This document shows, in pieces, positions 39,127 to 48,177 of a DNA stretch of 64,000 nt; position 1 is the stretch's first letter; the number at the start of each line of letters is the position of its first letter. This DNA comes from Bacillota bacterium (GTDB lineage: Bacteria > Bacillota_I > Bacilli_A > RF39 > UBA660): assembly GCA_015059305.1 (NCBI GenBank), contig SVAQ01000002.1, positions 124,001-188,000 of the forward strand, in the 5' to 3' direction. The notes beneath the pieces are model-generated. The model had not been told where the DNA came from, did not search any database, and saw nothing but the letters and a program-made list of their open reading frames with translations. The translations under genes were made by a program, and so were the position numbers.

Positions 39127-39286
39127 AATTCCTTACTTCTACATGGTTAATAGTTAATTTACAATGCGGACAATATAATTTCTTTCTATGACCTCTTGCA
39201 TGCTGATGCCCACTTTTACGAGATAATGGAATTGATTTATTTCCGCATTTAATACAATAAAAATCATGAATTTCATAAGCAGCCAT
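38996..39286 (-). CDS. Phage zinc-ribbon protein
   Basis: The product has 96 aa. MAAYEIHDFYCIKCGNKSIP, then GHRKKLYCPHCKLTINHVEV gives two CxxC pairs around a basic loop, a form repeated in many Firmicutes phages. The start overlaps the phosphatase stop (TAATG). Function unknown, possibly nucleic acid binding. Confidence 0.7.
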   Translation of the reverse strand: MAAYEIHDFYCIKCGNKSIPLSRKSGHQHARGHRKKLYCPHCKLTINHVEVRNYDEKEEFLEKFKNGEFIAEVEESIENCENSSMRVLFESISSKR

Positions 39287-40005
39287 TACCAAAGCACCTC
39301 CTCAATAGGTTCTCCAATAATATGTTCTTCAAAAGTATCAATATTAAGAAGAATAGTAAAATTGGTAAATGCTGTTAAACAATCAATATCAATTTTATGC
39401 CCACCTTCATACCATAGAGCTTTGGTCGGCACATAATCTGGCCAATTCATCATCTTTGCTATTGGAGTATGTCCATGAACTACCATCCAGTCTTCAAATT
39501 CTTCATCTTTTGGCCAAGGAAAATGAAAATGATTTCGATCCCATAACAAATCAAAATCTTCAATATTATCATTATAAAAATCTTCTGAACAACAACCTGC
39601 ATGACATAAAATAATTTTTAAACCTTTTTCATTAATATGTAATCTTTTTAAAGGTAGATTGCGCATTTGTTCTAATATTTCCATACGACCAGGATCGAGA
39701 CACCAATCTTCAAAAGTACAATTTCCACCATTGCCATAAATCCAATTTGCCATAGTGGAAGAAGTATTTGTATTAGCACCTTTAAGATGTAAATCACAAC
39801 TACGAATCATCATATCTTCATGATTACCCATAAATAATTCTACTCTTGAATCTCCAAGCATTTCTACTAAAATGGAATATCCTGCGGAACCTCTATCAAT
39901 TACATCACCAAGGCAAATTAATTTATCATCTTTTTTTAAGAATTTTTTGATTTCATACCATACATTATAATTGCCATGTAAATCACTGCAAATGTAAGTA
40001 GCCAT
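39286..40005 (-). CDS. Lambda-phosphatase-like serine/threonine or RNA-end phosphatase
   Basis: The 239-aa protein has SDLHGNY, CLGDVIDRG, FMGNHEDMM and VHGHTPIAKM, the PPP-family metal-site motifs closest to lambda phosphatase. The same fold provides the phosphatase of bacterial Pnkp RNA-repair enzymes. It is the first gene of the kinase-phosphoesterase group behind the promoter at 40048-40076. Confidence 0.8.
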   Translation of the reverse strand: MATYICSDLHGNYNVWYEIKKFLKKDDKLICLGDVIDRGSAGYSILVEMLGDSRVELFMGNHEDMMIRSCDLHLKGANTNTSSTMANWIYGNGGNCTFEDWCLDPGRMEILEQMRNLPLKRLHINEKGLKIILCHAGCCSEDFYNDNIEDFDLLWDRNHFHFPWPKDEEFEDWMVVHGHTPIAKMMNWPDYVPTKALWYEGGHKIDIDCLTAFTNFTILLNIDTFEEHIIGEPIEEVLW

Positions 40006-40047
40006 AGTATCAACTCCTTATTTATTTCTTAATTTTTATTATAATAT

Positions 40048-40076
40048 ATTATAACATATTTTTTAAAAAAAATAAA
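40048..40076 (-). promoter_or_regulatory. Sigma-A-like promoter for the phosphatase-kinase operon
   Basis: TATAAT (40048-40053) with a weak -35 (TTTATT, 40071-40076) at 17 bp, next to the preceding terminator. Confidence 0.6.
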
Positions 40077-40100
40077 GGTGAGATTTTTTATCTCACCTTT
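40074..40100 (-). terminator. Intrinsic terminator ending the radical SAM operon
   Basis: An 11-bp stem (AAAGGTGAGAT / ATCTCACCTTT) followed by a T-run. Confidence 0.82.
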
Positions 40101-40107
40101 AATATTT

Positions 40108-40794
40108 TTATTTAGCACCGCCAGCATCACTTGTTTCATTTTTATTACAATTATGATTACAGCAATTATAATTACAGTTATAACCACAATTATAATTACA
40201 GCTACAATTATAACCACAGTTATGTTCAGTTCCTGCGTTACATATATCACATACAGAAGTATTAAATTTAGCATTAGAAAAACCATTTTCTAAATTTGTA
40301 GAATGCCCAGCAGTTATAACTGTACCACTAGGTCCTCCAGTAACAGTTGGAATATAAGAACCAAATTTTTCTGCAGCAGTAGAAAATTCATTATATTTTT
40401 CAGCAGTAATTAAAGAATTCGCAGGATGTGTATTATTACAAGGATCTGCCGCGGCTCTTGTAAATGAAAAACTTGCTCCTTGATTTTGTTTAATTCCTAA
40501 ACCATTAGCAATTTCATATAATTGTTGTAATTCATTCCATTTACTTGCTGTCCATTTTTCAAAAATTAAATTATCACTGGTTGCACCAAAGCCACTAAAA
40601 GAACCTACATTTCCATGAGAAGAAATATTTTGAATTCCAATAGAACAAAAACTTTGAGATGTATTACATTGAACATTACAATTTCCACAGTAGGTGGATT
40701 CAGTTGAACTTCCAAAATCTGGTTTGCAAGAACTTTCAGAAGCATAACAAGCTTCACAAACTTCATTCACCGTTCCAGCTGGATAATAAGGCAT
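40108..40794 (-). CDS. Cysteine-rich protein, candidate substrate of the radical SAM enzymes
   Basis: The 228-aa protein has 18 cysteines in three clusters. The last is a near-regular array in which C alternates with GYN or NYN (CGYNCSCNYNC, GYNCNYNCCNHNC), followed by a short acidic tail. The N-terminal cluster has CEAC, CGNC and VQC. The middle is cysteine-poor and looks like a folded spacer with repeat-like ITAEKYNEF helices. It overlaps the second radical SAM gene by 32 bp in another frame. A terminator closes the operon. It could be a modified virion peptide or a RiPP-like precursor; no database family is recognised. Confidence 0.7.
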   Translation of the reverse strand: MPYYPAGTVNEVCEACYASESSCKPDFGSSTESTYCGNCNVQCNTSQSFCSIGIQNISSHGNVGSFSGFGATSDNLIFEKWTASKWNELQQLYEIANGLGIKQNQGASFSFTRAAADPCNNTHPANSLITAEKYNEFSTAAEKFGSYIPTVTGGPSGTVITAGHSTNLENGFSNAKFNTSVCDICNAGTEHNCGYNCSCNYNCGYNCNYNCCNHNCNKNETSDAGGAK

Positions 40795-41962
40795 TATTCA
40801 TAGACACCTCTTTTCTATAATAAATTTCATTCCAATAATATTTTATAACTTCATTATTTTTATCATTTAAAAGATTTAAAAATAACATTGCTGCATCATG
40901 ATAAATCTTTTGAGTATTACACTGAAATAATGTTGGAGTAAAAATATTTTTATGTTTACTTTTTAAATTTTCAGATAAACAAACACTATACATACAAGTA
41001 GATTGATATGGACATTTTTCATCTAGCTCGCAAACGCCATTAAGAGCTAAATAATCTTGTTTTATTTTATTTAACAGTTTTTCTTGAGTATCAATTTCTT
41101 CATTTATATTTCTCATACATAAAGAAATATCTGTATTTAAAATAGGAACTTGCCCACCAGCAGGACTTGTTCCGCCTTTAAAATCTAATACTTCACAAAT
41201 TAATTTAGCACTATTAAATTTTCCTTCTTCTGGAATTAACATTTTTACTAAAATAGTAATAATATTAGTAATTAAACATCTTTTTCGATTTAAAGAAATA
41301 CCTAATTCTATTTCTTTCATAATTTTAAAAATTTCAGTTCTAAATTTATTCCAATCTTCTTCTTCCCAATGACCTGTCTCTAATTCTGGATGATGTGTAT
41401 CAACCTCATTTTCATATACATTAGGTGTTATAAAAATTTCTTGAAAACCAAGTCTTTCTAATTCTAAATAAGTGTTAAAAATTTCTGAAATTAAATTTTT
41501 AGGAACAATTAATTTTGCTCTTGTTCTTGGAGCATAATATAAAATATGTGGTATATTTTCTTTTAATTTTTGAAAATATCCTTGTTCTCCATTTGCTAGA
41601 GGTCTTAAATAATTAGTTACTTTTTCTCCCCCATCAACAGATAAAATATAACTAACTCCATAATAAGAAAAGAATTTAGCTTTTTCAGCAGTTAATAAAT
41701 ATCCAGAAGTAGAAATTTCATAAGTATTATTTGGAAAATGTTTCATTAATTGTTGAATATCTTTATATTTTAAAAGAGGTTCTCCTCCAGATATATTTAT
41801 TTTACATTTATCAACATTTTTAGAATCCATAAAATTTTGTACTACATCAATCATTTCTTGAGCAGTAAATTCAGAATCTAATAAAGCTATATCATTTCTT
41901 TGACAACAATATCGGCAAGATAAAGGACAATTATAATTTATATGTAAGTTTAAAGTAATCAT
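40763..41962 (-). CDS. Radical SAM enzyme 2 (SPASM-like)
   Basis: The 399-aa protein has the CxxxCxxC cluster in YNCPLSCRYCC and the GGEP motif in INISGGEPLLK. Near the C-terminus cysteines in CELDEKCPYQSTCMYSVC suggest an auxiliary Fe-S (SPASM/twitch) domain. Such enzymes modify peptides, for example by making thioether or C-C crosslinks. It is coupled to the first radical SAM gene by an ATGA overlap and to the cysteine-rich gene downstream. No TAG codons. Confidence 0.85.
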   Translation of the reverse strand: MITLNLHINYNCPLSCRYCCQRNDIALLDSEFTAQEMIDVVQNFMDSKNVDKCKINISGGEPLLKYKDIQQLMKHFPNNTYEISTSGYLLTAEKAKFFSYYGVSYILSVDGGEKVTNYLRPLANGEQGYFQKLKENIPHILYYAPRTRAKLIVPKNLISEIFNTYLELERLGFQEIFITPNVYENEVDTHHPELETGHWEEEDWNKFRTEIFKIMKEIELGISLNRKRCLITNIITILVKMLIPEEGKFNSAKLICEVLDFKGGTSPAGGQVPILNTDISLCMRNINEEIDTQEKLLNKIKQDYLALNGVCELDEKCPYQSTCMYSVCLSENLKSKHKNIFTPTLFQCNTQKIYHDAAMLFLNLLNDKNNEVIKYYWNEIYYRKEVSMNNALLSSWNGE

Positions 41963-43146
41963 TCAATTTCTCCTAAAAAATATTGTGCTCTTGGATTTAA
42001 AGATAAATTAAAATTATAATATAATCTTGAACAAGCTCTATGTAAAGCTCTTAAATAATATGTTTGTGTATTATTAAAAGCAAATCCATCTTTTAATCTT
42101 GTATTACAAACATGATTTCCATAAAATAATTTAAAATTAGAACTTCCTATTATATTATCTATTTTTTCTATATATTCTAACCATTTATTATAAATATCTT
42201 TACAGTATTGTTCATGTAATTTTTTATCAATTCCGTAATAAATATCACCTATAATATTTATATCATCTACACCGTTTTCTTCTTGACAAGGATGTAATTT
42301 TCCATTTGGAGAAATTCCAATACCTTTAAAGCCCATTCCACAAGCATCAATAGGATTTTTTAAATAATTATTTTGATTAGATTTATAAATTCCTTGAATA
42401 CCATCTTTTAAATTTGTTAATATGTAATCAAAAGGTTCTTCCCAAGAAATTTTTTGCATAATTTTAATAGATTCATTATCTATAAATTGTTCCCACTTAT
42501 AAAAATCTTCTGGTTGCCATTCTTCAAATAAATTAGGCACTAATGTAATATATTTAAAACCAAAATTTTTAGCCGTATTAATATTTTCTTCTAAAAAATC
42601 TAAAGAATATCTTGAGATTGTTGACCTAAAAATAGTATTAGGTTGCTTTAATAATAAATATGGAATGATATTTTTTAATTTATCAAAACAACTTTCTCCA
42701 TTTTTCATAGGCCTTTGATTGTCTTGAACTTTTTTACATCCATCCATAGATAATAAAATAGAAACATTATTATCAGTAAAAAAATCTATAATATTTTCTG
42801 TTAATAAAGTTCCATTTGTTGTAATAGTCCAATTTATAGAATCTTTATATTTATTAATTAATGGTTTTATTATTTCATCAAATAATAATAAAGGTTCTCC
42901 TCCAAAAAAGCTAATATTAGGTTTTACTTTTTGAATAGTCGCATTTGAAATAATATATTTTATAGCCATATCCGCAGTATAAAAATTTATATCTATTTCA
43001 TTTTGTTTATGAAAACAATAAGAACAATTTAAATTACATCTATTTGTAACAGATAAAATCCCATGAATTGGTAATAAATTATTATATTTATAATTTGTAA
43101 TTAATTCTTTTAAAGAAGAACAATTATTTTCATTACAATTTGACAT
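41959..43146 (-). CDS. Radical SAM enzyme 1 (SPASM domain)
   Basis: The 395-aa protein has TNRCNLNCSYCFHK, with the CxxxCxxC site, and ISFFGGEPLLL. A SPASM segment reads CGMGFKGIGISPNGKLHPC, and further cysteines follow at CKDI, CNTR and CSRL. The layout matches peptide-modifying maturases related to anaerobic sulfatase maturase. It is the first gene behind the promoter at 43185-43213, so three genes form one closed operon: two enzymes and a cysteine-rich product. Confidence 0.88.
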   Translation of the reverse strand: MSNCNENNCSSLKELITNYKYNNLLPIHGILSVTNRCNLNCSYCFHKQNEIDINFYTADMAIKYIISNATIQKVKPNISFFGGEPLLLFDEIIKPLINKYKDSINWTITTNGTLLTENIIDFFTDNNVSILLSMDGCKKVQDNQRPMKNGESCFDKLKNIIPYLLLKQPNTIFRSTISRYSLDFLEENINTAKNFGFKYITLVPNLFEEWQPEDFYKWEQFIDNESIKIMQKISWEEPFDYILTNLKDGIQGIYKSNQNNYLKNPIDACGMGFKGIGISPNGKLHPCQEENGVDDINIIGDIYYGIDKKLHEQYCKDIYNKWLEYIEKIDNIIGSSNFKLFYGNHVCNTRLKDGFAFNNTQTYYLRALHRACSRLYYNFNLSLNPRAQYFLGEIE

Positions 43147-43184
43147 ATATTCTTCTCCTTTTACTCATTTTTATTTTATATTAT

Positions 43185-43213
43185 ATTATATCATATTTTT
43201 TTATATAAAACAA
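43185..43213 (-). promoter_or_regulatory. Sigma-A-like promoter for the radical SAM operon
   Basis: TTGTTT (43208-43213), 17 bp, TATAAT (43185-43190), in the T-run of the preceding terminator. Confidence 0.72.
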
Positions 43214-43245
43214 AAAAGCGAGAACTTAATTGTTCTCGCTTTTTT
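43213..43245 (-). terminator. Intrinsic terminator after the tail-motif gene
   Basis: A long stem (AAAAGCGAGAAC / GTTCTCGCTTTT) with the stop codon of 43226-43447 in its loop. Confidence 0.82.
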
Positions 43246-43447
43246 GTTTAGCTGCCAATATATCATCTAATGTAATCCATTGGTCTTCAGGATTCATATA
43301 AATAGCATTTAACCAATCTTGTTCAGTTCCTTCAAATCCATTTTCAACTGCAATTTCATAAGCAGATTTACCAGGAATACCTTCACAATCTTCAGTATGT
43401 AAGCCTTTCATCATATTTTTCATATATGCTAAGGTAAAAATATCCAT
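43226..43447 (-). CDS. Small protein with a tail-fibre-type motif
   Basis: The product has 73 aa. GKSAYEIAVENGFEGTEQDW is a short motif common at domain borders of phage tail fibre and baseplate proteins. The rest is a short helical N-terminus and a charged tail. I place the start at the ATG 43445-43447; an ATG two codons upstream is also possible. It may link to the modified cysteine-rich protein next door, but that is conjecture. Confidence 0.6.
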   Translation of the reverse strand: MDIFTLAYMKNMMKGLHTEDCEGIPGKSAYEIAVENGFEGTEQDWLNAIYMNPEDQWITLDDILAAKQKSENN

Positions 43448-43535
43448 AATCATTTTTCCTTTCATTTTTATTATATAAAAATGAAATTATCAAAATTAAA
43501 TATATTTGGCCTATTAATTCTCCTTAAAAAAAATA

Positions 43536-43557
43536 GGGAGAGTAATTAAACTCTCCC
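43536..43557 (-). terminator. Intrinsic terminator after the secreted repeat protein
   Basis: An 8-bp stem (GGGAGAGT / ACTCTCCC) followed by a T-rich run of eight T. Confidence 0.8.
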
Positions 43558-43569
43558 ATTCTAAATTAA

Positions 43570-45033
43570 TTACTTACCAAACTTTCTGCAAGCATACTTA
43601 CAATCTTTAATCTTTGTTTCTGCTACTAACTGACCATCAGCATCATAAACAAGAGCTTTTACTCTGTAGTAATACATCTTACCTTTTGTTCCGCCAGTGT
43701 TAGTATATGTTCCTTTGCTTGTGAATTTAGCAACATATTCGCCATTCTTTGAAGTAGCACGATAGAACTTATACTTTACAGTATAACCAAGTTCTTCTAA
43801 TTCTTCTGTATCAGCCACAGCAGTTATTTTAATATAACCTTTAGAAGTCTTTGCACTTCTAGCCTTTACAGATAAATTATCCATAGCTTTATCAAAAGCC
43901 ATTTCTTTCTTAATAGCTTCTAATTCTTCTTTAGTCTTATCTAATTCTTCCTTAGTATCGTTTAAATCGCCAATTAACTTATCGTTTTCATCTTTAATCT
44001 GTACGTCAGATTGATATCCGCCCATAAGTCTCATTGCTTCATACTTATAAGCATCAACTTTTGCGATTGTAGTAGCAGCATTGATATATACAGTATATTT
44101 AGACTGAATATCAGCAACATATGCCTTAGCTTCACCACTCCAGTTTCCTACATAATAGTCGCCAGCTGTGATAGCGAAGATAGCAGCCTTCTTAGCATCT
44201 ACTAATGCCTTAGCATCAGCTTCTGTCTTATCAGCCTTTTCCTGTTCGATAGTCTTTGGTTCTACAAACTTTGTAACATCAGTAATATCTAAAAGTTCAA
44301 TACCAGCATAAGTTTCAGCCTTAGCTGCTGCGATTGCTCCAGCAGAGTAAGTATCAGAACTATAATGAGCAAGATCAGCATAATACTTATCTGCTTCATA
44401 CTTAACATTCTTTACTTCATCAAGCATGCCAACAATCTGAGCGAACCAAGCATCATCAATTACTTTACCATTTAAATATTCAATATCAGCCTTTGCAGAA
44501 GCAAATGTTAATTCAGTAGAACCAGTTTCATGTCCACTATTAATTACATTCTTACCAGGATGATAGAATCTCTTACCAATAAACCAATCAGTAAAAGCCT
44601 TTACATCAGCTTCAAATTCAGTCTTTTCACCAAGCTTAATCTGATCTTCTGTCCATTCCTTAGAAGCTACATAAGCATCAACCTTATTTTCAAACTTAAT
44701 AATAGCATCAGTCTTAATTTCCTTTAATTCAGCTTCCTGAGCCGCAAGAGTATTATCAGCAAGAAAATCCTTTAATTCATCAATTGCTTTTAAAACCTCT
44801 GCATCAAGAGATTCCTTACCAGCAGCAAAAGTGCGCAGTTCCGCAATTTCATTTGCGATTACTTCTTCCATACTCTTGGAATACTTTGTTAAATCGACAG
44901 TGCATACACTTTCTACAGCGTTCTTAACGACTTCGCTCTTGTAGGTAGTGGATACCACTGCCGCAAATGAAGCTCCGACACTGAATGTAAACATAATACA
45001 GAAACATAAAACAAATGTTAAAAATTTCTTCAT
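43570..45033 (-). CDS. Secreted coiled-coil protein with FN3-like C-terminal domain
   Basis: The 487-aa protein has a strong signal peptide (MKKFLTFVLCFCIMFTFSVG, cleavage near SFA). A long helical Ala/Lys/Glu-rich middle with a coil (NDTKEELDKTKEELEAIKKE) follows, and then a C-terminal domain with YKFYRATSKNGEYVAKF and KMYYYRVKALVYD. That domain resembles the FN3-like repeats of Firmicutes cell-surface proteins. It probably acts outside the host cell. Codon use is less AT-biased and no TAG occurs, so it may be host-derived. The family is not certain. Confidence 0.7.
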   Translation of the reverse strand: MKKFLTFVLCFCIMFTFSVGASFAAVVSTTYKSEVVKNAVESVCTVDLTKYSKSMEEVIANEIAELRTFAAGKESLDAEVLKAIDELKDFLADNTLAAQEAELKEIKTDAIIKFENKVDAYVASKEWTEDQIKLGEKTEFEADVKAFTDWFIGKRFYHPGKNVINSGHETGSTELTFASAKADIEYLNGKVIDDAWFAQIVGMLDEVKNVKYEADKYYADLAHYSSDTYSAGAIAAAKAETYAGIELLDITDVTKFVEPKTIEQEKADKTEADAKALVDAKKAAIFAITAGDYYVGNWSGEAKAYVADIQSKYTVYINAATTIAKVDAYKYEAMRLMGGYQSDVQIKDENDKLIGDLNDTKEELDKTKEELEAIKKEMAFDKAMDNLSVKARSAKTSKGYIKITAVADTEELEELGYTVKYKFYRATSKNGEYVAKFTSKGTYTNTGGTKGKMYYYRVKALVYDADGQLVAETKIKDCKYACRKFGK

Positions 45034-45072
45034 TATAATTTAACTCCTTTTTCTTATTTAATTTTACACTTA

Positions 45073-45101
45073 ATTATAACATATTTTTTTAAAAAAATCA
45101 A
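45073..45101 (-). promoter_or_regulatory. Sigma-A promoter for the secreted protein gene
   Basis: TTGATT (45096-45101), 17 bp, TATAAT (45073-45078). Confidence 0.8.
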
Positions 45102-45112
45102 AAATTATTTTT

Positions 45113-45355
45113 TCACGGCAAACGCCAATCTTCCTAACTATTATAAGGATTTAATATTTGCAAAGCTTCTAATATATTTTCGGGTGAAGGATCAATTCTC
45201 TTTTGTTTAAAACTACAATCTATGCCAGACCAAATCGCGCATTCTTCACCAATACAGTCAGTAAAAACTTCAAATGTTTCTTTATCTGCTGGATAGCCGT
45301 GATACATAGGATTAGAACTACAAGTATGTGTTTCTTTTTTAAATGGACACTTCAT
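45113..45355 (-). CDS. Small cysteine-containing protein (one TAG)
   Basis: The product is 80 aa. It has C-P-F-K, CSSNP, DCIGEECAIW and DCSFKQ cysteines, likely binding metal. TAG at 45134-45136 is read as Gln in NPYNSQEDWRLP and the true stop is TGA at 45113. The start ATG follows GAGGT at 5 nt. No family recognised. Confidence 0.6.
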
Positions 45356-45461
45356 CAAATACCTCATTTACTTTATTAGAATATAATTTAATTATTACTG
45401 CAGCCCCAGCTAATGCGACCGCAGAACCGACCAATCCGGCAACAATAACTTTCTTATCCAT
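45339..45461 (-). CDS. Small single-span membrane protein
   Basis: The product has 40 aa (MDKKVIVAGLVGSAVALAGA, then a short charged tail). One membrane helix is predicted at residues 5-23. Start and stop overlap the neighbouring genes. Function unknown. Confidence 0.55.
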   Translation of the reverse strand: MDKKVIVAGLVGSAVALAGAAVIIKLYSNKVNEVFDEVSI

Positions 45462-45576
45462 CGATCTTTCTCAGCTTTCTTTCCCACTTCTTAATAAGTC
45501 TTTCATTTTCAATAATACCCTGTGCCTTCAGTTTTGCAATTCTAGCAACAATTTTTTCCTTAGTCATTCCCATCAT
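45454..45576 (-). CDS. Small basic helical protein
   Basis: The product has 40 aa, starts MMGMTKEKIVARIAKLKAQG and ends KLRKIDG, with a GAGG site upstream. It overlaps the next small gene by 8 bp. Unknown function. Confidence 0.5.
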   Translation of the reverse strand: MMGMTKEKIVARIAKLKAQGIIENERLIKKWERKLRKIDG

Positions 45577-45581
45577 AATAA

Positions 45582-45986
45582 TTATACCTCGCCTAAATCA
45601 TTTTTTTCTTTACAATAATCACAAACACAACTTCCAAAAACTCCAAGAGGAATGGGATAAAATTCATAATGATAATCAAGCCATTTTCTATCTGGATGTT
45701 TTTGTTTTAAGTGTTCATCAATCCATTTTTTATTTTTTTCTCTATTTGCGGAACTAATTATAAATGCTGTATTAAGCTTTTTTCTTAATTTTACATTTTC
45801 TTCTTCCACTTTTTTTACATATTCATTATCTCTTAATAATTGATTTTCTTCTTCAAGTTTTTCACTTTTTATTTTCCATTTATCAATAAGATAATTCATA
45901 TTATATTCTAAAAACTCTATAACTTCGGAAGGTTCAGTATAAACCTCCCGAAAGCTACGACCATTTTCAAATCTCTGAACTTTCAT
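45582..45986 (-). CDS. Coiled-coil protein with a C-terminal CxxC
   Basis: The 134-aa product has a coiled coil (residues 40-75), then a conserved-looking end with WLDYHYEFYPIPLGVFGSCV and CDYCKEKN. The start ATG is 7 nt after AGGAG and overlaps the RNA ligase end. It may bind zinc or interact with the ligase. No family recognised. Confidence 0.6.
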   Translation of the reverse strand: MKVQRFENGRSFREVYTEPSEVIEFLEYNMNYLIDKWKIKSEKLEEENQLLRDNEYVKKVEEENVKLRKKLNTAFIISSANREKNKKWIDEHLKQKHPDRKWLDYHYEFYPIPLGVFGSCVCDYCKEKNDLGEV

Positions 45987-47385
45987 CAATAGTCTCCTGT
46001 GCTTCTTCCATATCTGGCATTAATGCATCCGCTTTGACAATTCCTTCGAGAACTTTGAAGCTAAAGTTTTTATGCTTATATGCTGCAAATTTTGGTCTAT
46101 TTATAATTCTTACAACTACACCTTCCCGCACATGGGTTCTACCAATTGGGTCAGGTCCATCGTAATACTGTTCTGCTACACTCTTAACCCAGTCTCCAGC
46201 ATTTTCCCCTTCTCTAAGTATAATTCTGTGACCAGGAATAGTAGAATCAATGTCATCTACTGTATAAGGAATGTATCCTTTCCACATAACAGGCACTGTC
46301 TTTACACCCATCTGCTCGCATCTATATCTCATATAATCAGGAGTTAATTCCATTACATAACCATCTTCATTAGTCATTGTCATTCGATATACATAAATGT
46401 CAGACTGAGGTTTGTCTGGATCTTGTCCTCTATTTTCTCTCCATGCTTGTTCCGCACAGTCACAACCATAAGAGAAAGTAGTCACTTCACCATATTTCTT
46501 AATAAACTCTTTATCTTGAGTTTTTCTATTATCACAAGAACCCATAATAGGAGTTCCATTATCGGTAAAACCAACAACTTCATAATAAACAGTTTCACCC
46601 TTATAAAGCTTTCCTTCAAACATTTTTGCATGCGGTTCTCTAAATGCATCACTACCATAGAAAGAAGTTGTTCTATTTTCAAAATCATCTACAACAGTTC
46701 TACGAGTTCCAGACACATAGCCCCAATCATAGATTGGAGTTCCTTCTCTCTTTAAGAGTCTATCTAAAATAGATCTTTTATAACCAATTAATTTTGGTAA
46801 GTAAGCAGTTCTTTGAGAAGTTCCATGCATCTTTAATGTGATTTCAATTTCATCTCCCGCTTTGAAAGCATCAAGATTATATGCTAATTGTTCAGTATCA
46901 GCATGTTCTTTGAATAAAGGAGCAATTAGGCGCTTGGTCTTGCGGGTCTTATTACCGCCAGCGCGCACCTTCATTGGATTTTCTCTTGGAATATACTTTT
47001 TACAAATTTCATGTCCATTAAAGACATTAATTGTATTTCCAATATTTAAAGTAGAAATATCTCCAAAAGAAGAAAGGGATTCTAGTGGCATTACTAAACC
47101 ATCAGATTTTTCACCTCTTAATTTAATTGCTTTGATGTTTCTTTTATCTGGGTCTAAATATCCACCGGAATATGTTCCATCTTCATTCTTGATTCTTATA
47201 AGATTATTGATTTCCGCATATTCTTTAGATAATTGTCCATCTGTTGGAAAATAGAGAATTACATCTTCCTCTTGCGCGTCAAGGCCTACACAAACAGTAT
47301 TGCCGAAACAGTCTGCTAAAAGCATTCTATCAGCATTAGGGTGCGGCCGCACATTTTTTAATTTAGTTACATATGCCTAATACAT
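45967..47385 (-). CDS. DraRnl-type RNA ligase (TAG at codon 3)
   Basis: The 472-aa protein begins MYQAYVTKLKNVRPHPNADR once TAG (47377-47379) is read as Gln, giving the N-terminal OB-like domain of DraRnl/Rnl5 ligases. The nucleotidyltransferase motif I is TLKMHGTSQRTA (lysine nucleophile), with downstream motifs VYYEVVGFTDNG and VREGVVVRIINRPKFAAYKHKN. This family seals nicks with 3'-OH and 5'-phosphate RNA strands in duplexes. It could join tRNA halves in this genome. A TAG at codon 3 makes its start depend on the suppressor. Confidence 0.85.
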
Positions 47386-48164
47386 TATTCTTCATCCCCT
47401 TTCTCAATCTTTACATATTTCCATTTATATCCCATATAAGAACTTTTCTTATTAATAGCATGAATAATTCTTTTTCTAATATTTTCAGATTTAACATTAG
47501 AATTTGGTGATGTTGTTAATATTTCTTTTACAACACATTCAGTAGCTTCTGTTAAACTAATATAATCAGTATATCCATAACCTTTTTTATTTCTTCTAAC
47601 ACCCATTTCTGTTTTAATAACAAATGGAGAACAAGGTAATGAATATTTTTTTGGTAAAACTTTATATAATTCTTTTAAAGCTAGCGCATCCTCAAGAGCA
47701 TCATGACACTGCTCCCAAGCTGTTTCCGAGGTTTTAAAATAATTTAATGCCTGGATTAAAGAAATACTATCTTTAAAGAAATGATTTACTTTCTTGGTAA
47801 AATCTTTCAAAGACATAGCCATAGCCGCAAGAATCATATAAGAATCAGTTGTTTCGCAAGTTTGTGCTGAAGCCTGAATAAATGAATGATCCGCATTTCC
47901 ATAGCAATAAAAAGTAGTATCTTTCCAAGAAAAATGTTCCTGCGTATTGATAAGCCAATTATAAAAAATCATAATTGCTTCATCAATTAAAGGAGAATCT
48001 TCTACCATTTTATTTGTAATATGCGTTAATCCCGTAATAAATGGGTCAATAGGTGTAGTTGGTTTAACATACATTTTAAAACAATCATTTTTTTCAGAAA
48101 CGCAACCTATTTCAATGATTTCATTCGTCGGACTATTGGCTTCAAAATCAATAAAATATTTCAT
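47385..48164 (-). CDS. DEDD-family 3'-5' exonuclease
   Basis: The 259-aa protein has ExoI (YFIDFEANSPTNEIIEIG), ExoII (ITNKMVEDSPLI...YCYGNADHSF) and ExoIII (EQCHDALEDALALKELY) motifs of DnaQ-like exonucleases. It may proofread for the DnaE-type polymerase or process RNA. The start follows AAAGGA. Its stop overlaps the RNA ligase start (TAATG). Confidence 0.8.
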   Translation of the reverse strand: MKYFIDFEANSPTNEIIEIGCVSEKNDCFKMYVKPTTPIDPFITGLTHITNKMVEDSPLIDEAIMIFYNWLINTQEHFSWKDTTFYCYGNADHSFIQASAQTCETTDSYMILAAMAMSLKDFTKKVNHFFKDSISLIQALNYFKTSETAWEQCHDALEDALALKELYKVLPKKYSLPCSPFVIKTEMGVRRNKKGYGYTDYISLTEATECVVKEILTTSPNSNVKSENIRKRIIHAINKKSSYMGYKWKYVKIEKGDEE

Positions 48165-48177
48165 TAAAAATCCTTTC

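Noticed and set aside
40029..40293. Hydrophobic I/T/V-rich reading frames on both strands over the cysteine-array repeat
   Set aside because: They are low-complexity shadows of the TAYAAC-type repeat encoding CNYN/CGYN and have no ribosome site.
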